From the NCBI GenBank assembly GCA_019694155.1, contig JAIBCN010000120.1:1-61102 (forward strand): a stretch of DNA of 61,102 nucleotides. Direction: 5' to 3'. Below, piece by piece: positions 26,691 through 33,967 of this stretch (position 1 is the first letter of the stretch; each line of letters starts with the position of its first letter). A program made the position numbers and the translations under genes. This stretch comes from Vicinamibacteria bacterium. GTDB lineage: Bacteria; Acidobacteriota; Vicinamibacteria; Fen-336; JAGNNV01. Under the pieces are notes generated by a model, which saw nothing but the letters and a program-made list of their open reading frames with translations, did no database searches and was not told the origin of the DNA.

Positions 26691-27829
26691 GGTCGCGGCC
26701 CGATCTCGCTCACGATCGCTCGCAGGCGGGAGCAGAAGGCCTCGACCCCGAGCAACTCCCCTTTCCGCGCGAGAGCCTCGCGCGCCTCGGTCTGCAGTTC
26801 CTTCGAACGCAGCATGCGATCGATCTTCTCCACCGCATCCTGTTCGGATGAATAGAGCAGGCGGGGATCGCCGTCCAGGATCTCGCCCTGCCCCCCGCCG
26901 CCGGGCATGAAGACGAGGCAGCCCGCGGCGACCATCTCCGCGGGGGCCATGCCGAAGTGCTCTTCGCTCATCCCATGAATGCCATAACGGCTCGAGGCGA
27001 TCAGCCGATTCCACGCCCCGCGGTCGAGATCGACCAGGAGGCGCGCCCACGGCGCCCTCGATTCCACTCGAGCATGGATCTCCCTCATGTACGCGAAAGG
27101 CCCCCGGCCTCCCGCGATGGTGAGCGCCACTTCGTGGCCTCGGGCCCGGACGCGTTCCAGGATGGAGATGACCTTCTCGATCTCCTTCTCCGGGGAGATC
27201 CGGCCCAGGCAGAGGAAAGCGTCCTCGCGAGCCTCCCACTCGACGGGCGCGGGCGCGCTGACCGGCGGATGGAGAGTGACGGCGTCGATTCCATGCAGGG
27301 ACTTTACGAGACGGCCGGTCCAGCCGGAGTTCACCAGAGTTCGATTCGCGCGCATCCGCTCGAACGAAATTCCGGACGCGGCGTCGGCGAGGCGGTAGTA
27401 GGCGCGCAGGACGGAAGCTGCGTGGAACCAGCGAAGATCCGCCCCGGGGCGGGGACGCTGGTATCTCGGGTAGTGAATGTACTGAAGGGCGCGGTCGCCC
27501 AGGTCGGCCTCGTTGTTTCCACTGATGGCGAGATCGAACGCGGGCGCCCGGCCGCGGCCGGCCCGCATGAGGAGCGCCGTCTTCAGGAGATCGGTGGGAG
27601 TGGGCAGCAGGTCGAGCATTCCGGCAAGCCGCGGATGGGCGCGCAGGAAGCGCGCGTCGCCGGGGCGAAGCGCTGTCCCAAAATGCCGGTTCACCTCATC
27701 GAGCCGCACCTCGGCCCAGGTCAGCACCGTAAGGTCGTGCTCGTCGCGCAACGCCTGAATCATCCAGGCCGCGACGCCGTTGCCTCCGCCCGGTGGTTGC
27801 AGCGAGGGTTGGACGAACAGGATCCGCAT
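26687..27829 (-). CDS. GT4-family glycosyltransferase, ALG11-like
   Basis: A 380-residue GT-B enzyme. Its motif order resembles eukaryotic ALG11, the GDP-mannose alpha-1,2-mannosyltransferase: GGG at 14-16, QYIHYP at 116-121, TLVNSGWT at 164-171, LHPPV at 186-190, CLGRISPEKEIEKV at 207-220, and GIHGMSEEHFGMAPAEMVAAG at 283-303, where the E-x7-E site falls. Human ALG11 carries the equivalents YVHYP, VNSSWT, YPPC, GQFRPEKNH and EHFGIGVVECMAAG. Its membrane anchor is missing here. No strong ribosome binding site precedes the ATG; an in-frame ATG lies farther upstream. It is divergent from the ALG2-like gene (58 bases apart). GT4 families overlap, so this is the weakest of the three ALG matches. 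Confidence 0.7.
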   Translation of the reverse strand: MRILFVQPSLQPPGGGNGVAAWMIQALRDEHDLTVLTWAEVRLDEVNRHFGTALRPGDARFLRAHPRLAGMLDLLPTPTDLLKTALLMRAGRGRAPAFDLAISGNNEADLGDRALQYIHYPRYQRPRPGADLRWFHAASVLRAYYRLADAASGISFERMRANRTLVNSGWTGRLVKSLHGIDAVTLHPPVSAPAPVEWEAREDAFLCLGRISPEKEIEKVISILERVRARGHEVALTIAGGRGPFAYMREIHARVESRAPWARLLVDLDRGAWNRLIASSRYGIHGMSEEHFGMAPAEMVAAGCLVFMPGGGGQGEILDGDPRLLYSSEQDAVEKIDRMLRSKELQTEAREALARKGELLGVEAFCSRLRAIVSEIGPRP

Positions 27830-27887
27830 TTTGCGGAGGAAGGGTAGCAGGCATGGGGCGAGCCGGCGGTTTGTCATACTGAAGCCC

Positions 27888-29081
27888 ATGGCTCTCCGGA
27901 TCGCCTTCGTCCGCCCCCGGCTCGGTGTGGGCGGCGCCGAGAGGCTGGTCGTCGACGCGGCGCGGGTCCTCGCCGAACGCGGGCACGAGGTAGCGCTCTT
28001 CGCTCCCGACCGCCCCTCGGTTCCCCAGTTCGAAGACGCCGTCTCCCCTCGGTTCTCCTGGGCGCGAGACGGCGCCTGGATTCCCGAATCGCTGCTTGGG
28101 AGGCTGCGCGCGCCCATGGCGATGATCCGCGCCGCCGCGGCGGGGTGGTTCGCTCGCGGCTTCTCGCCCGATGTCGTCTTCGCCGACGTGACCTCGCACA
28201 TCGTTCCCTGGCTCTCCCGCGTCACGCGCGCCCCCGTCGTCTTTTACTGCCATTTCCCGGACGCCCTGCTGACCGCGGAAGGGGCAAGAGCGCGACCGGC
28301 GTACCGGTCCTACCGGAGCCGGCTCGACCGGATGGAGGCGCGTGGCCTCGAGGCGGCCCGGGTCGTCCTCGTGAACAGCGCCTTCACGGCACGCCGGCTG
28401 GCGGAAACGTTCCCCGAACTTCGGGTTCAGACGACCGTACTCGCCCCCGGCGTGGATGTCTCCAGGCACGCCGTGGAGCCCATCTCTGACGATGGGGAGA
28501 TCCCGGTGGTCACCGTCTCCCGCTTCGACCCACGCAAGAACCTGACTCTGGCCGTCGAAGCTTTCGCGGCGGCGAGGCGCGAGGCGCCGGCCGGGCCTCG
28601 ATCACGCATGGTCCTTCACATAGCCGGGCGTCATGACGACCGCTGGCCCGAATGCCGGGAGGCGCTGGCCCATCTGAAGAACATCGCGGCCGGGCTCGGG
28701 ATCGCGGATGCCGTGCGCTTCCATCTCTCCCGAGGCGACGCCGAGGTTCGCGCGCTTCTCGCGGGCTCGCGCGTGGTGCTCTACACGCCCCGGGGCGAGC
28801 ATTTCGGCTACGGCCCCCTCGAAGCGATGGCGTGCGCGCGTCCGGTGATCGCCGTGAACGAAGGCGGACCGGCGGAAACCGTGGTCGACGGTGTGACCGG
28901 GTTCCTGCGCGCTCCCGAGGTCGCGGCCTTCGCGGGCGCTCTGTCTCTCTGCGTGGCCGACCCGGATCTGTCCAGGCGCCTTGGCCTCGCCGGCCGGGAT
29001 CGAGCGGCGTCCAGGTTCTCTCTCGAGGGCTTCGGCAGGGAACTGGAGCAGGTCTGCCTCAGGGTGTCGGGGCGTAGTTGA
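27888..29081 (+). CDS. GT4-family mannosyltransferase, ALG2-like
   Basis: A 397-residue GT-B enzyme that matches eukaryotic ALG2, the alpha-1,3/1,6-mannosyltransferase of the dolichol pathway, at nearly every diagnostic block: LGVGGAERLVVDAA at 12-25, VFYCHFPDALLT at 118-129, VLVNSAFTA at 160-168, KNLTLAVEAF at 217-226, VVLYTPRGEHFGYGPLEAM at 296-314, PVIAVNEGGPAET at 319-331, VTGFL at 336-340, and GLAGR further on. The EHFG...E motif is the retaining GT4 catalytic site. By family it would add mannose to a lipid-linked intermediate from the cytoplasmic side. Its 3' end overlaps the converging STT3 gene by 23 bases. Confidence 0.82.
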   Translation: MALRIAFVRPRLGVGGAERLVVDAARVLAERGHEVALFAPDRPSVPQFEDAVSPRFSWARDGAWIPESLLGRLRAPMAMIRAAAAGWFARGFSPDVVFADVTSHIVPWLSRVTRAPVVFYCHFPDALLTAEGARARPAYRSYRSRLDRMEARGLEAARVVLVNSAFTARRLAETFPELRVQTTVLAPGVDVSRHAVEPISDDGEIPVVTVSRFDPRKNLTLAVEAFAAARREAPAGPRSRMVLHIAGRHDDRWPECREALAHLKNIAAGLGIADAVRFHLSRGDAEVRALLAGSRVVLYTPRGEHFGYGPLEAMACARPVIAVNEGGPAETVVDGVTGFLRAPEVAAFAGALSLCVADPDLSRRLGLAGRDRAASRFSLEGFGRELEQVCLRVSGRS

Positions 29082-31191
29082 AGACGCGCACGGAAGCACG
29101 GCCGAGCCCGGTCAGCGAGGCGTCATCCGACTCGAAGGCGAGCGAGAACCCGGCGCGCGCCTTTAGGTCCACGCACGTGCGAAACGGGTCGCGTGAGGCC
29201 AGGATGTGGCGGCCCGGTCCGAGTGAAGCGCGGTAGCGCTCGGCCGCCGCCTGATCGGGAAACGATCTCGAGGCGGCGACGCGAAGACCGGATCCTGCGG
29301 GGTCGAGTGTGAAGACCCAGACGTCCCGGGCGGCAACGGCCCGCCCGTCGTAGACGTAGAGGTGAACGGCCAGGCTCGTGAAGTAGTCGGGAAGAAAGAG
29401 CCAGGTCTGCCCCTCCGAGCCGTCCTCCCGCTTCTCATCGACCGCGATCATGTACCGGGTCGGTTCGCGACCGCCCCACGAGAGCATCGTCGCGTACTTG
29501 CCGAAGAGTTCGGTCGATGACGTCAGGTGCATGAGCATTTCGTCGCTCACCACCACCGTCTTCAGAGCCAGGTCCTTGAAGGTGGGAGAGTTGTCCTCAT
29601 CGATCGGCGCGGTGAGGAGTTTGCCCGCGACGTCGGCGAAGTACTGAGTGGGATTGCTCAGCGCCACACGGCGGCCAATGCGCTCCACCAGGTAGCCGTA
29701 GTCCCACCAGGTCAGCACCCGGGCTTCCGGCCGCGAATCGGGCGGGGTGGCGAAATAGAACGCCGGATCTCCAAAGGGCTCTGGGCTGGTTCGCCTCAGC
29801 CAGGACATGGCCTGATGCCACCCGAGGGGAGCACCCTCGTCTATCACGAGCGAGAACATGATCGCGCGGGTGCTGGCGCCGAGGATCAGAACGGCCGCCG
29901 CGGCCGCGGCCAGGCGGCTCCCGAGGAAGCGGGACTGCCACAAAGGCCCGAGCAGCATGCCGATGAGAATCGCGAGGTTCGGCACGAGGTAGTAGCCGAA
30001 CCGGATCTGGCCCACGGTCGCGACCAGGGTGAGCACGGTCCAGGCCAGGAGGAGGGCGGATCCCCGGGTCGGGCGCTTCCAGACGCGAGTGACGAGCCAG
30101 GGAAGCGCAATCAGCCCCATGAAGCCCCAGCCGAAAATCGTCGTGACGGTTTCGACCGGATCGTTCGACATGGCCATCAAAGACCGGGTCTCTCCCACCG
30201 TGGATGCGCCGCCGCCGAAGACGCGGGAGAAGTCGCCGGCGAAGGCCGAGAGCGCCGGATGACGCAAAGCCAGCATCCCCGCCAGGACGGCGAGCGCGAA
30301 CAAAGCGAGACCGGCGCGGCGCGGAGGCAACACGCGCCTCGTCACCGCCACGACAAGCGCTCCGACCGCGACGAAGGCGAGAAGGGTCACAAGCGACAGG
30401 TACTGCAGGTCGAATCGATACAAGCCCCGGGACTGAAACGCCATCACCAAAGCGAAGGCGACGCCCGCGGCCGCGGCCAGGGGAATGAAACGTCCCTCGT
30501 GGGCACGCCCGTGCCAGACATCGCCCCAGATCTCGAGAGCAACGCCCGCGGCGAGGGCGGGAACAATGAACGCAGCGCCGCTCCAGACGAGGAAGTACGC
30601 GGCGAGAAAGGCCCCGGCGAGCGCTCCCAGGCGAGCCCCCGCGAAAGACAAGGGCCGCTCGTCGGTCCTGCCCATGGCCTCGATCAGGACGGCGAGAGCG
30701 AGGCTGGTGAAGAGCACCTCGGCCACGTGATGATCCGCAACCCCCACGGTCGAGCGCATCAGGAAGGGCCCGGGCAGGATGACCGCGAAGACGGCCGCGA
30801 TCCAGGCGGCCGGACGGGAGGCGAGGCGTCGCGCAAGCAGGAAGACGGGAACGGCGACGAGGCCTCCCAGCACGGCCGGGGCGACCGCCGCGGCCACGTC
30901 CGCCGCGTAGGTCCCTGGAGCCGGCCACCCGGCGAGGGCCACGAAGAAGGCGAGGATGAGATCGAAGAGCGGGGGCAGGGGGATGAAGACGTTGTTGGCG
31001 TAGGCGTCGTTGGTGAGAGTCGACGGAAAATTCGCGAGATGCCAGTCGAGGCGCCTCAGGTGGTACCAGGCGTCTCCCTGGAAGTTCACGTAGGCGAAGG
31101 TGAAGATCCGCGGCGCAGGGACAAAGCGAAGAGCCACGCCGGCGGCGGTCACGGCCAGCAGACCGAGGATCGTCTTCGTGCGCGGGCGCAT
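29059..31191 (-). CDS. STT3/AglB/PglB-family oligosaccharyltransferase
   Basis: A 710-residue GT-C membrane enzyme with about 12-13 hydrophobic helices up to about residue 445 and a C-terminal periplasmic domain. Catalytic features are present in order: first external loop acidic residue D40 in GDAWYHLRR; D153 in STVGVADHHVAEV, close to the archaeal AglB form; E334 in STVGETRS (the SVSE/TIxE position); and the family hallmark WWDYG at 495-499. After it, SDEM...FGKYATM resembles the DK-type Ser/Thr-binding motif of archaeal and eukaryotic enzymes. It should transfer a lipid-linked oligosaccharide to asparagine in N-X-S/T sequons outside the inner membrane. Its ATG overlaps the ALG1-like stop by one base (TAATG). 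Confidence 0.9.
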   Translation of the reverse strand: MRPRTKTILGLLAVTAAGVALRFVPAPRIFTFAYVNFQGDAWYHLRRLDWHLANFPSTLTNDAYANNVFIPLPPLFDLILAFFVALAGWPAPGTYAADVAAAVAPAVLGGLVAVPVFLLARRLASRPAAWIAAVFAVILPGPFLMRSTVGVADHHVAEVLFTSLALAVLIEAMGRTDERPLSFAGARLGALAGAFLAAYFLVWSGAAFIVPALAAGVALEIWGDVWHGRAHEGRFIPLAAAAGVAFALVMAFQSRGLYRFDLQYLSLVTLLAFVAVGALVVAVTRRVLPPRRAGLALFALAVLAGMLALRHPALSAFAGDFSRVFGGGASTVGETRSLMAMSNDPVETVTTIFGWGFMGLIALPWLVTRVWKRPTRGSALLLAWTVLTLVATVGQIRFGYYLVPNLAILIGMLLGPLWQSRFLGSRLAAAAAAVLILGASTRAIMFSLVIDEGAPLGWHQAMSWLRRTSPEPFGDPAFYFATPPDSRPEARVLTWWDYGYLVERIGRRVALSNPTQYFADVAGKLLTAPIDEDNSPTFKDLALKTVVVSDEMLMHLTSSTELFGKYATMLSWGGREPTRYMIAVDEKREDGSEGQTWLFLPDYFTSLAVHLYVYDGRAVAARDVWVFTLDPAGSGLRVAASRSFPDQAAAERYRASLGPGRHILASRDPFRTCVDLKARAGFSLAFESDDASLTGLGRASVRVFNYAPTP

Positions 31192-32348
31192 TACCGTCCC
31201 AGTATCACCGGACGCGCGTCTCGCTGCCACGACTCTTCCCACGAGCGCCCGGCCGCCGCACCCCGCATGGACTCGAGAGACTCGCGCTCGCCGCCCCTTC
31301 CCGACACGCGCTGCGCCAGTTCCGCGGCGGAGGCGAAGCCAAACCCATCGCGCCCCTCGACAAAACCCTCGACGAGCCCGGGGAATCGAAGGGCGAGGAC
31401 GGGCAGCCCGGCGCCGCGCATGTCGTGGATCTTCATCGGGAAATCGGCGCCGGACGAAGAGGCGTGAAGGGACAGGCCCAGGTCGGCGCCGGCGAGCAGC
31501 CGCGCGTAGTCAGAGCCCTCGAACCAGGCGGTGGCGAAGCGCACGCGGCCCCAGGGCCGGCCCGCGACGCGACTCTCGAACGACGCCTTCTGCTCGCCCC
31601 GGCCGGAGATGATGAAGACGATCGGAGGGCCCGGCCTGTCGTCGAGGAGCGTGCCCGCCGATGCGAGAAGCTCGAAATCCTCGTCGCGCGTCCAGCTCGT
31701 GGGGCTGATCACGATGGTGAGCCCGTCCGAATCGGGGACCGCGATGCGTTGGAGGAGCTCCGCCCTCAGGAGGAGACGCTCGGCTTCGCTCACCGGGCCG
31801 AAGGCTCGCGACGGTCGATCCTGGAAGACGCGGGCCTCGACACCGAATCGGGCCCGAAGCGCCTCTCCGAGCCTTTGCGTCACGCACAGATGAGCGTGGG
31901 CGGCGCGAGCGGACCGCCCCTCGCCCCACCCGTAGAGGCGGACCGCCGGATTTTTCGGACCGGTACGGAGAGCAAGCAGGGAGAAGCCGAGGTTGTGCCA
32001 GTCGAAGACCACGCGCGCGCCGCGCGCGCGGCCGAATCGCGCGGCCAGAAACAGGGCGGGAAGAGCAGGAGGCGTCTGCGCCAGAACCACGTCCGGAGAC
32101 TCGAGCGATCCGAGGACCTTCGAGAGCGACAGAGAAAGCGAGAGGCCGCGCAGGATCCTCGAGCGGTGGGAGCGTCCGTCCCCGACGAAGCGGATCGAAA
32201 CCCGGGCGGACGGGCCTAGGAGCCAGCAGGGCGACCCCGCGAAACCCACGAGGTCGACGTCGCACCCGGCCTCCGCGAGCGATGCGGCATGGAGCTGAAT
32301 GCGAGGACTCCGCCCGAGATCTCCGAGAGCGAGCACTGTCGCGCGCAT
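31191..32348 (-). CDS. ALG1-like beta-mannosyltransferase (GT33)
   Basis: A 385-residue GT-B enzyme matching eukaryotic ALG1, chitobiosyldiphosphodolichol beta-1,4-mannosyltransferase, along its length: LGDLGRSPRIQLHAASLA at 8-25, TPPALP at 92-97, FDWHNLGFSLLAL at 115-127, HAHLCVTQRL at 151-160, SPTSWTRDEDFELL at 215-228, ISGRGEQ at 247-253, WFEGSDYARLLAGADLGLSLHASSSG at 275-300, FPMKIHDM at 303-310, and SWEESW near the end (RWDESW in human ALG1). The N-terminal membrane anchor of the eukaryotic enzyme is absent. It should add the first mannose to a lipid-linked chitobiose-like acceptor. The start is nine bases from the divergent WecA-type gene. Confidence 0.85.
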   Translation of the reverse strand: MRATVLALGDLGRSPRIQLHAASLAEAGCDVDLVGFAGSPCWLLGPSARVSIRFVGDGRSHRSRILRGLSLSLSLSKVLGSLESPDVVLAQTPPALPALFLAARFGRARGARVVFDWHNLGFSLLALRTGPKNPAVRLYGWGEGRSARAAHAHLCVTQRLGEALRARFGVEARVFQDRPSRAFGPVSEAERLLLRAELLQRIAVPDSDGLTIVISPTSWTRDEDFELLASAGTLLDDRPGPPIVFIISGRGEQKASFESRVAGRPWGRVRFATAWFEGSDYARLLAGADLGLSLHASSSGADFPMKIHDMRGAGLPVLALRFPGLVEGFVEGRDGFGFASAAELAQRVSGRGGERESLESMRGAAAGRSWEESWQRDARPVILGR

Positions 32349-32357
32349 GAATCGGTC

Positions 32358-33350
32358 ATGATACCGGCCGTTCTCATGACCCTGCTTCTGCACGCCGCCG
32401 TGTCCGCATTGCTGGCCTTCGTTCTGACCCCGATGGTGGCGAAGCTCTCGGTGAGGCTTGGCGTCATGGATCTCCCGGGGCCGCGCAAGGCCCATCGGGA
32501 GGCGGTGCCGCGTCTCGGCGGACTCGCGGTCCTGTTGGGCGCGTCGCTCGGTCTTGCCGTGGTGACTCCCCTCGCCGGCCCCTGGACGGAGATGAGTTCG
32601 AGGCCCCTCGTCCTCCTGCTCCTCGGCGGCCTCGCCGTGTTCCTCATCGGCCTCCTCGATGATGTCCGGGGTCTCTCCGCGACCGGGAAGCTTTTGGCGG
32701 AGGCGGCGGTGGCGATCCTGGTGGTGGCCTCAGGCGTGCGCATCGAGAGGGCGACGCTCCTGGGCTCGGTGATCGAGCTCGGGGTTTTCGCTCCGGCGCT
32801 CACCGTCTTGTGGATCGTGGTCCTCACCAACGCCTTCAACCTCATCGACGGCCTCGACGGGCTCGCCACGGGAGTCGCCCTCATTTCCGGCTCCACGTGC
32901 GCGCTGATCCTCGCGGTGCGCGGCAACCAGGCGGAGGCCGTCATCCTGGCCGCTCTGGTGGGAGCGGCCCTCGGTTTCCTCCCCCACAATTTCAGCCCCG
33001 CGCGGATCTTCCTCGGGGACTGCGGGAGCCTGCTCTTCGGCTACTTCCTCGCGACCACGGCCATCACGGGCTTCCAGAAGGGCGCCACCGTGCTTTCCGT
33101 GGGCGCCCCCATGCTGCTCTTTGCGCTGCCTCTCGTCGAGACCACGGCCTCGATCGTGCGTCGTTCTCTCCGGGGCGCGAAGCTCTCGGGCTTTCGCGGC
33201 CTGCTCCAGATCCTCGTCGCCGACCAGGAACACATCCATCACCGGCTCATCGACGCCGGCCTCAGCCCAAAGATGGTGGTGCTCGTCCTTTACACTCTCA
33301 CCCTCGGCCTCTGCTTTCTGGCCCTCTTCACGGTGCGAAATGTCCCCTGA
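32358..33350 (+). CDS. WecA/TagO-type polyprenyl-phosphate glycosyl-1-phosphate transferase
   Basis: A 330-residue inner-membrane protein of the MraY/WecA superfamily with about ten helices. Diagnostic loops are DLPGPRKAHREAVPRLGG, then LIGLLDDVRGLSATGK (the DD motif), then NAFNLIDGLDGLATG (NxxNxxDGxDGL), FLGDCGSLLFGY and DQEHIHHRLIDAGLSP (the HIHHRL histidine motif of WecA-like members). It should place HexNAc-1-phosphate, probably GlcNAc-1-P, on polyprenyl phosphate and so start the oligosaccharide, the role ALG7 has in eukaryotes. The ATG at 32358 is preferred; an in-frame upstream start would overlap the divergent ALG1-like gene. Confidence 0.88.
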   Translation: MIPAVLMTLLLHAAVSALLAFVLTPMVAKLSVRLGVMDLPGPRKAHREAVPRLGGLAVLLGASLGLAVVTPLAGPWTEMSSRPLVLLLLGGLAVFLIGLLDDVRGLSATGKLLAEAAVAILVVASGVRIERATLLGSVIELGVFAPALTVLWIVVLTNAFNLIDGLDGLATGVALISGSTCALILAVRGNQAEAVILAALVGAALGFLPHNFSPARIFLGDCGSLLFGYFLATTAITGFQKGATVLSVGAPMLLFALPLVETTASIVRRSLRGAKLSGFRGLLQILVADQEHIHHRLIDAGLSPKMVVLVLYTLTLGLCFLALFTVRNVP

Positions 33351-33903
33351 CGCCCTTTCTCCCCGAGGGCCGGCCGCGCGCCGGCTTCTCATCCTCCTCG
33401 CGACGCTCGCTCTGTCCGGGTGCACGAAGAACCTCGACATGCCAAGGATCAAGGCCTCGATCAAGGAGGGGATTCAGAAACAGGCGGGGGTCGCGGTGCT
33501 GTGGGTGGAGTGCCCGCAGTCGCGCAAGGCCCGGGCCGGCGACCGTTTCGAATGCCGCGCCGGCGTCGAGGGGGGTGCGGTCACCATCGACGTGGTGCAG
33601 GACGAGTACGCGAACGCCCAGTGGACGCAGCGCGAGCAGCTGCTCGAGTTGTCGAAGGTGGAGGCGACGATCCGCGACGGTCTCAAGCAGAACCTCGGCC
33701 TCGAGACGAGCGTCCGATGCCCGGGTCCGCGCATCCCGTCCGTGGTCGGGACCCGTTTTGCCTGTTCGGTGACCCGAAGTTCCGGGGCTGGCGCACCCTT
33801 CGAGGCGATGATCCTCATCAAGGACACACAGGGGCAGATCGATTGGTCCGTCCCCAAGTCCGCGCTGCCGCCCGCGACACCCCAGCACCCTTCCTCCCGG
33901 TGA
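33340..33903 (+). CDS. Lipoprotein with two DUF4333-like repeats
   Basis: A 187-residue protein with a signal peptide and lipobox LSGC (lipidated cysteine C28). Two similar segments follow, each with the pattern C-P-x(n)-G-x-x-F-x-C: VECPQSRKARAGDRFECRAG, then VRCPGPRIPSVVGTRFACSV. This resembles the small DUF4333 fold, though with low certainty. The start overlaps the end of the WecA-type gene by 11 bases, so it belongs to the same transcript. Its role is unknown; it may be a secreted partner or merely co-transcribed. Confidence 0.75.
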   Translation: MSPDALSPRGPAARRLLILLATLALSGCTKNLDMPRIKASIKEGIQKQAGVAVLWVECPQSRKARAGDRFECRAGVEGGAVTIDVVQDEYANAQWTQREQLLELSKVEATIRDGLKQNLGLETSVRCPGPRIPSVVGTRFACSVTRSSGAGAPFEAMILIKDTQGQIDWSVPKSALPPATPQHPSSR

Positions 33904-33967
33904 CGGAGGTCATTTGTCGACGCTCCTCAACTGAAGTACGCTGCGGAAACATCTCTTGGAAATGCCC

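Noticed and set aside
26691..27239. Upstream extension of the GT2 gene at 25.6-26.7 kb
   Set aside because: It reads the ALG11-like gene in the wrong frame; the GTG at 26690 is in a 4-base overlap typical of coupled genes.
14299..33350. Ordinary capsule or O-antigen locus
   Set aside because: No Wzx, Wzy or Wzz, and no export porin is present, while an STT3 and a PglK-type flippase are; this fits protein glycosylation better, although a polysaccharide role for some genes cannot be excluded.
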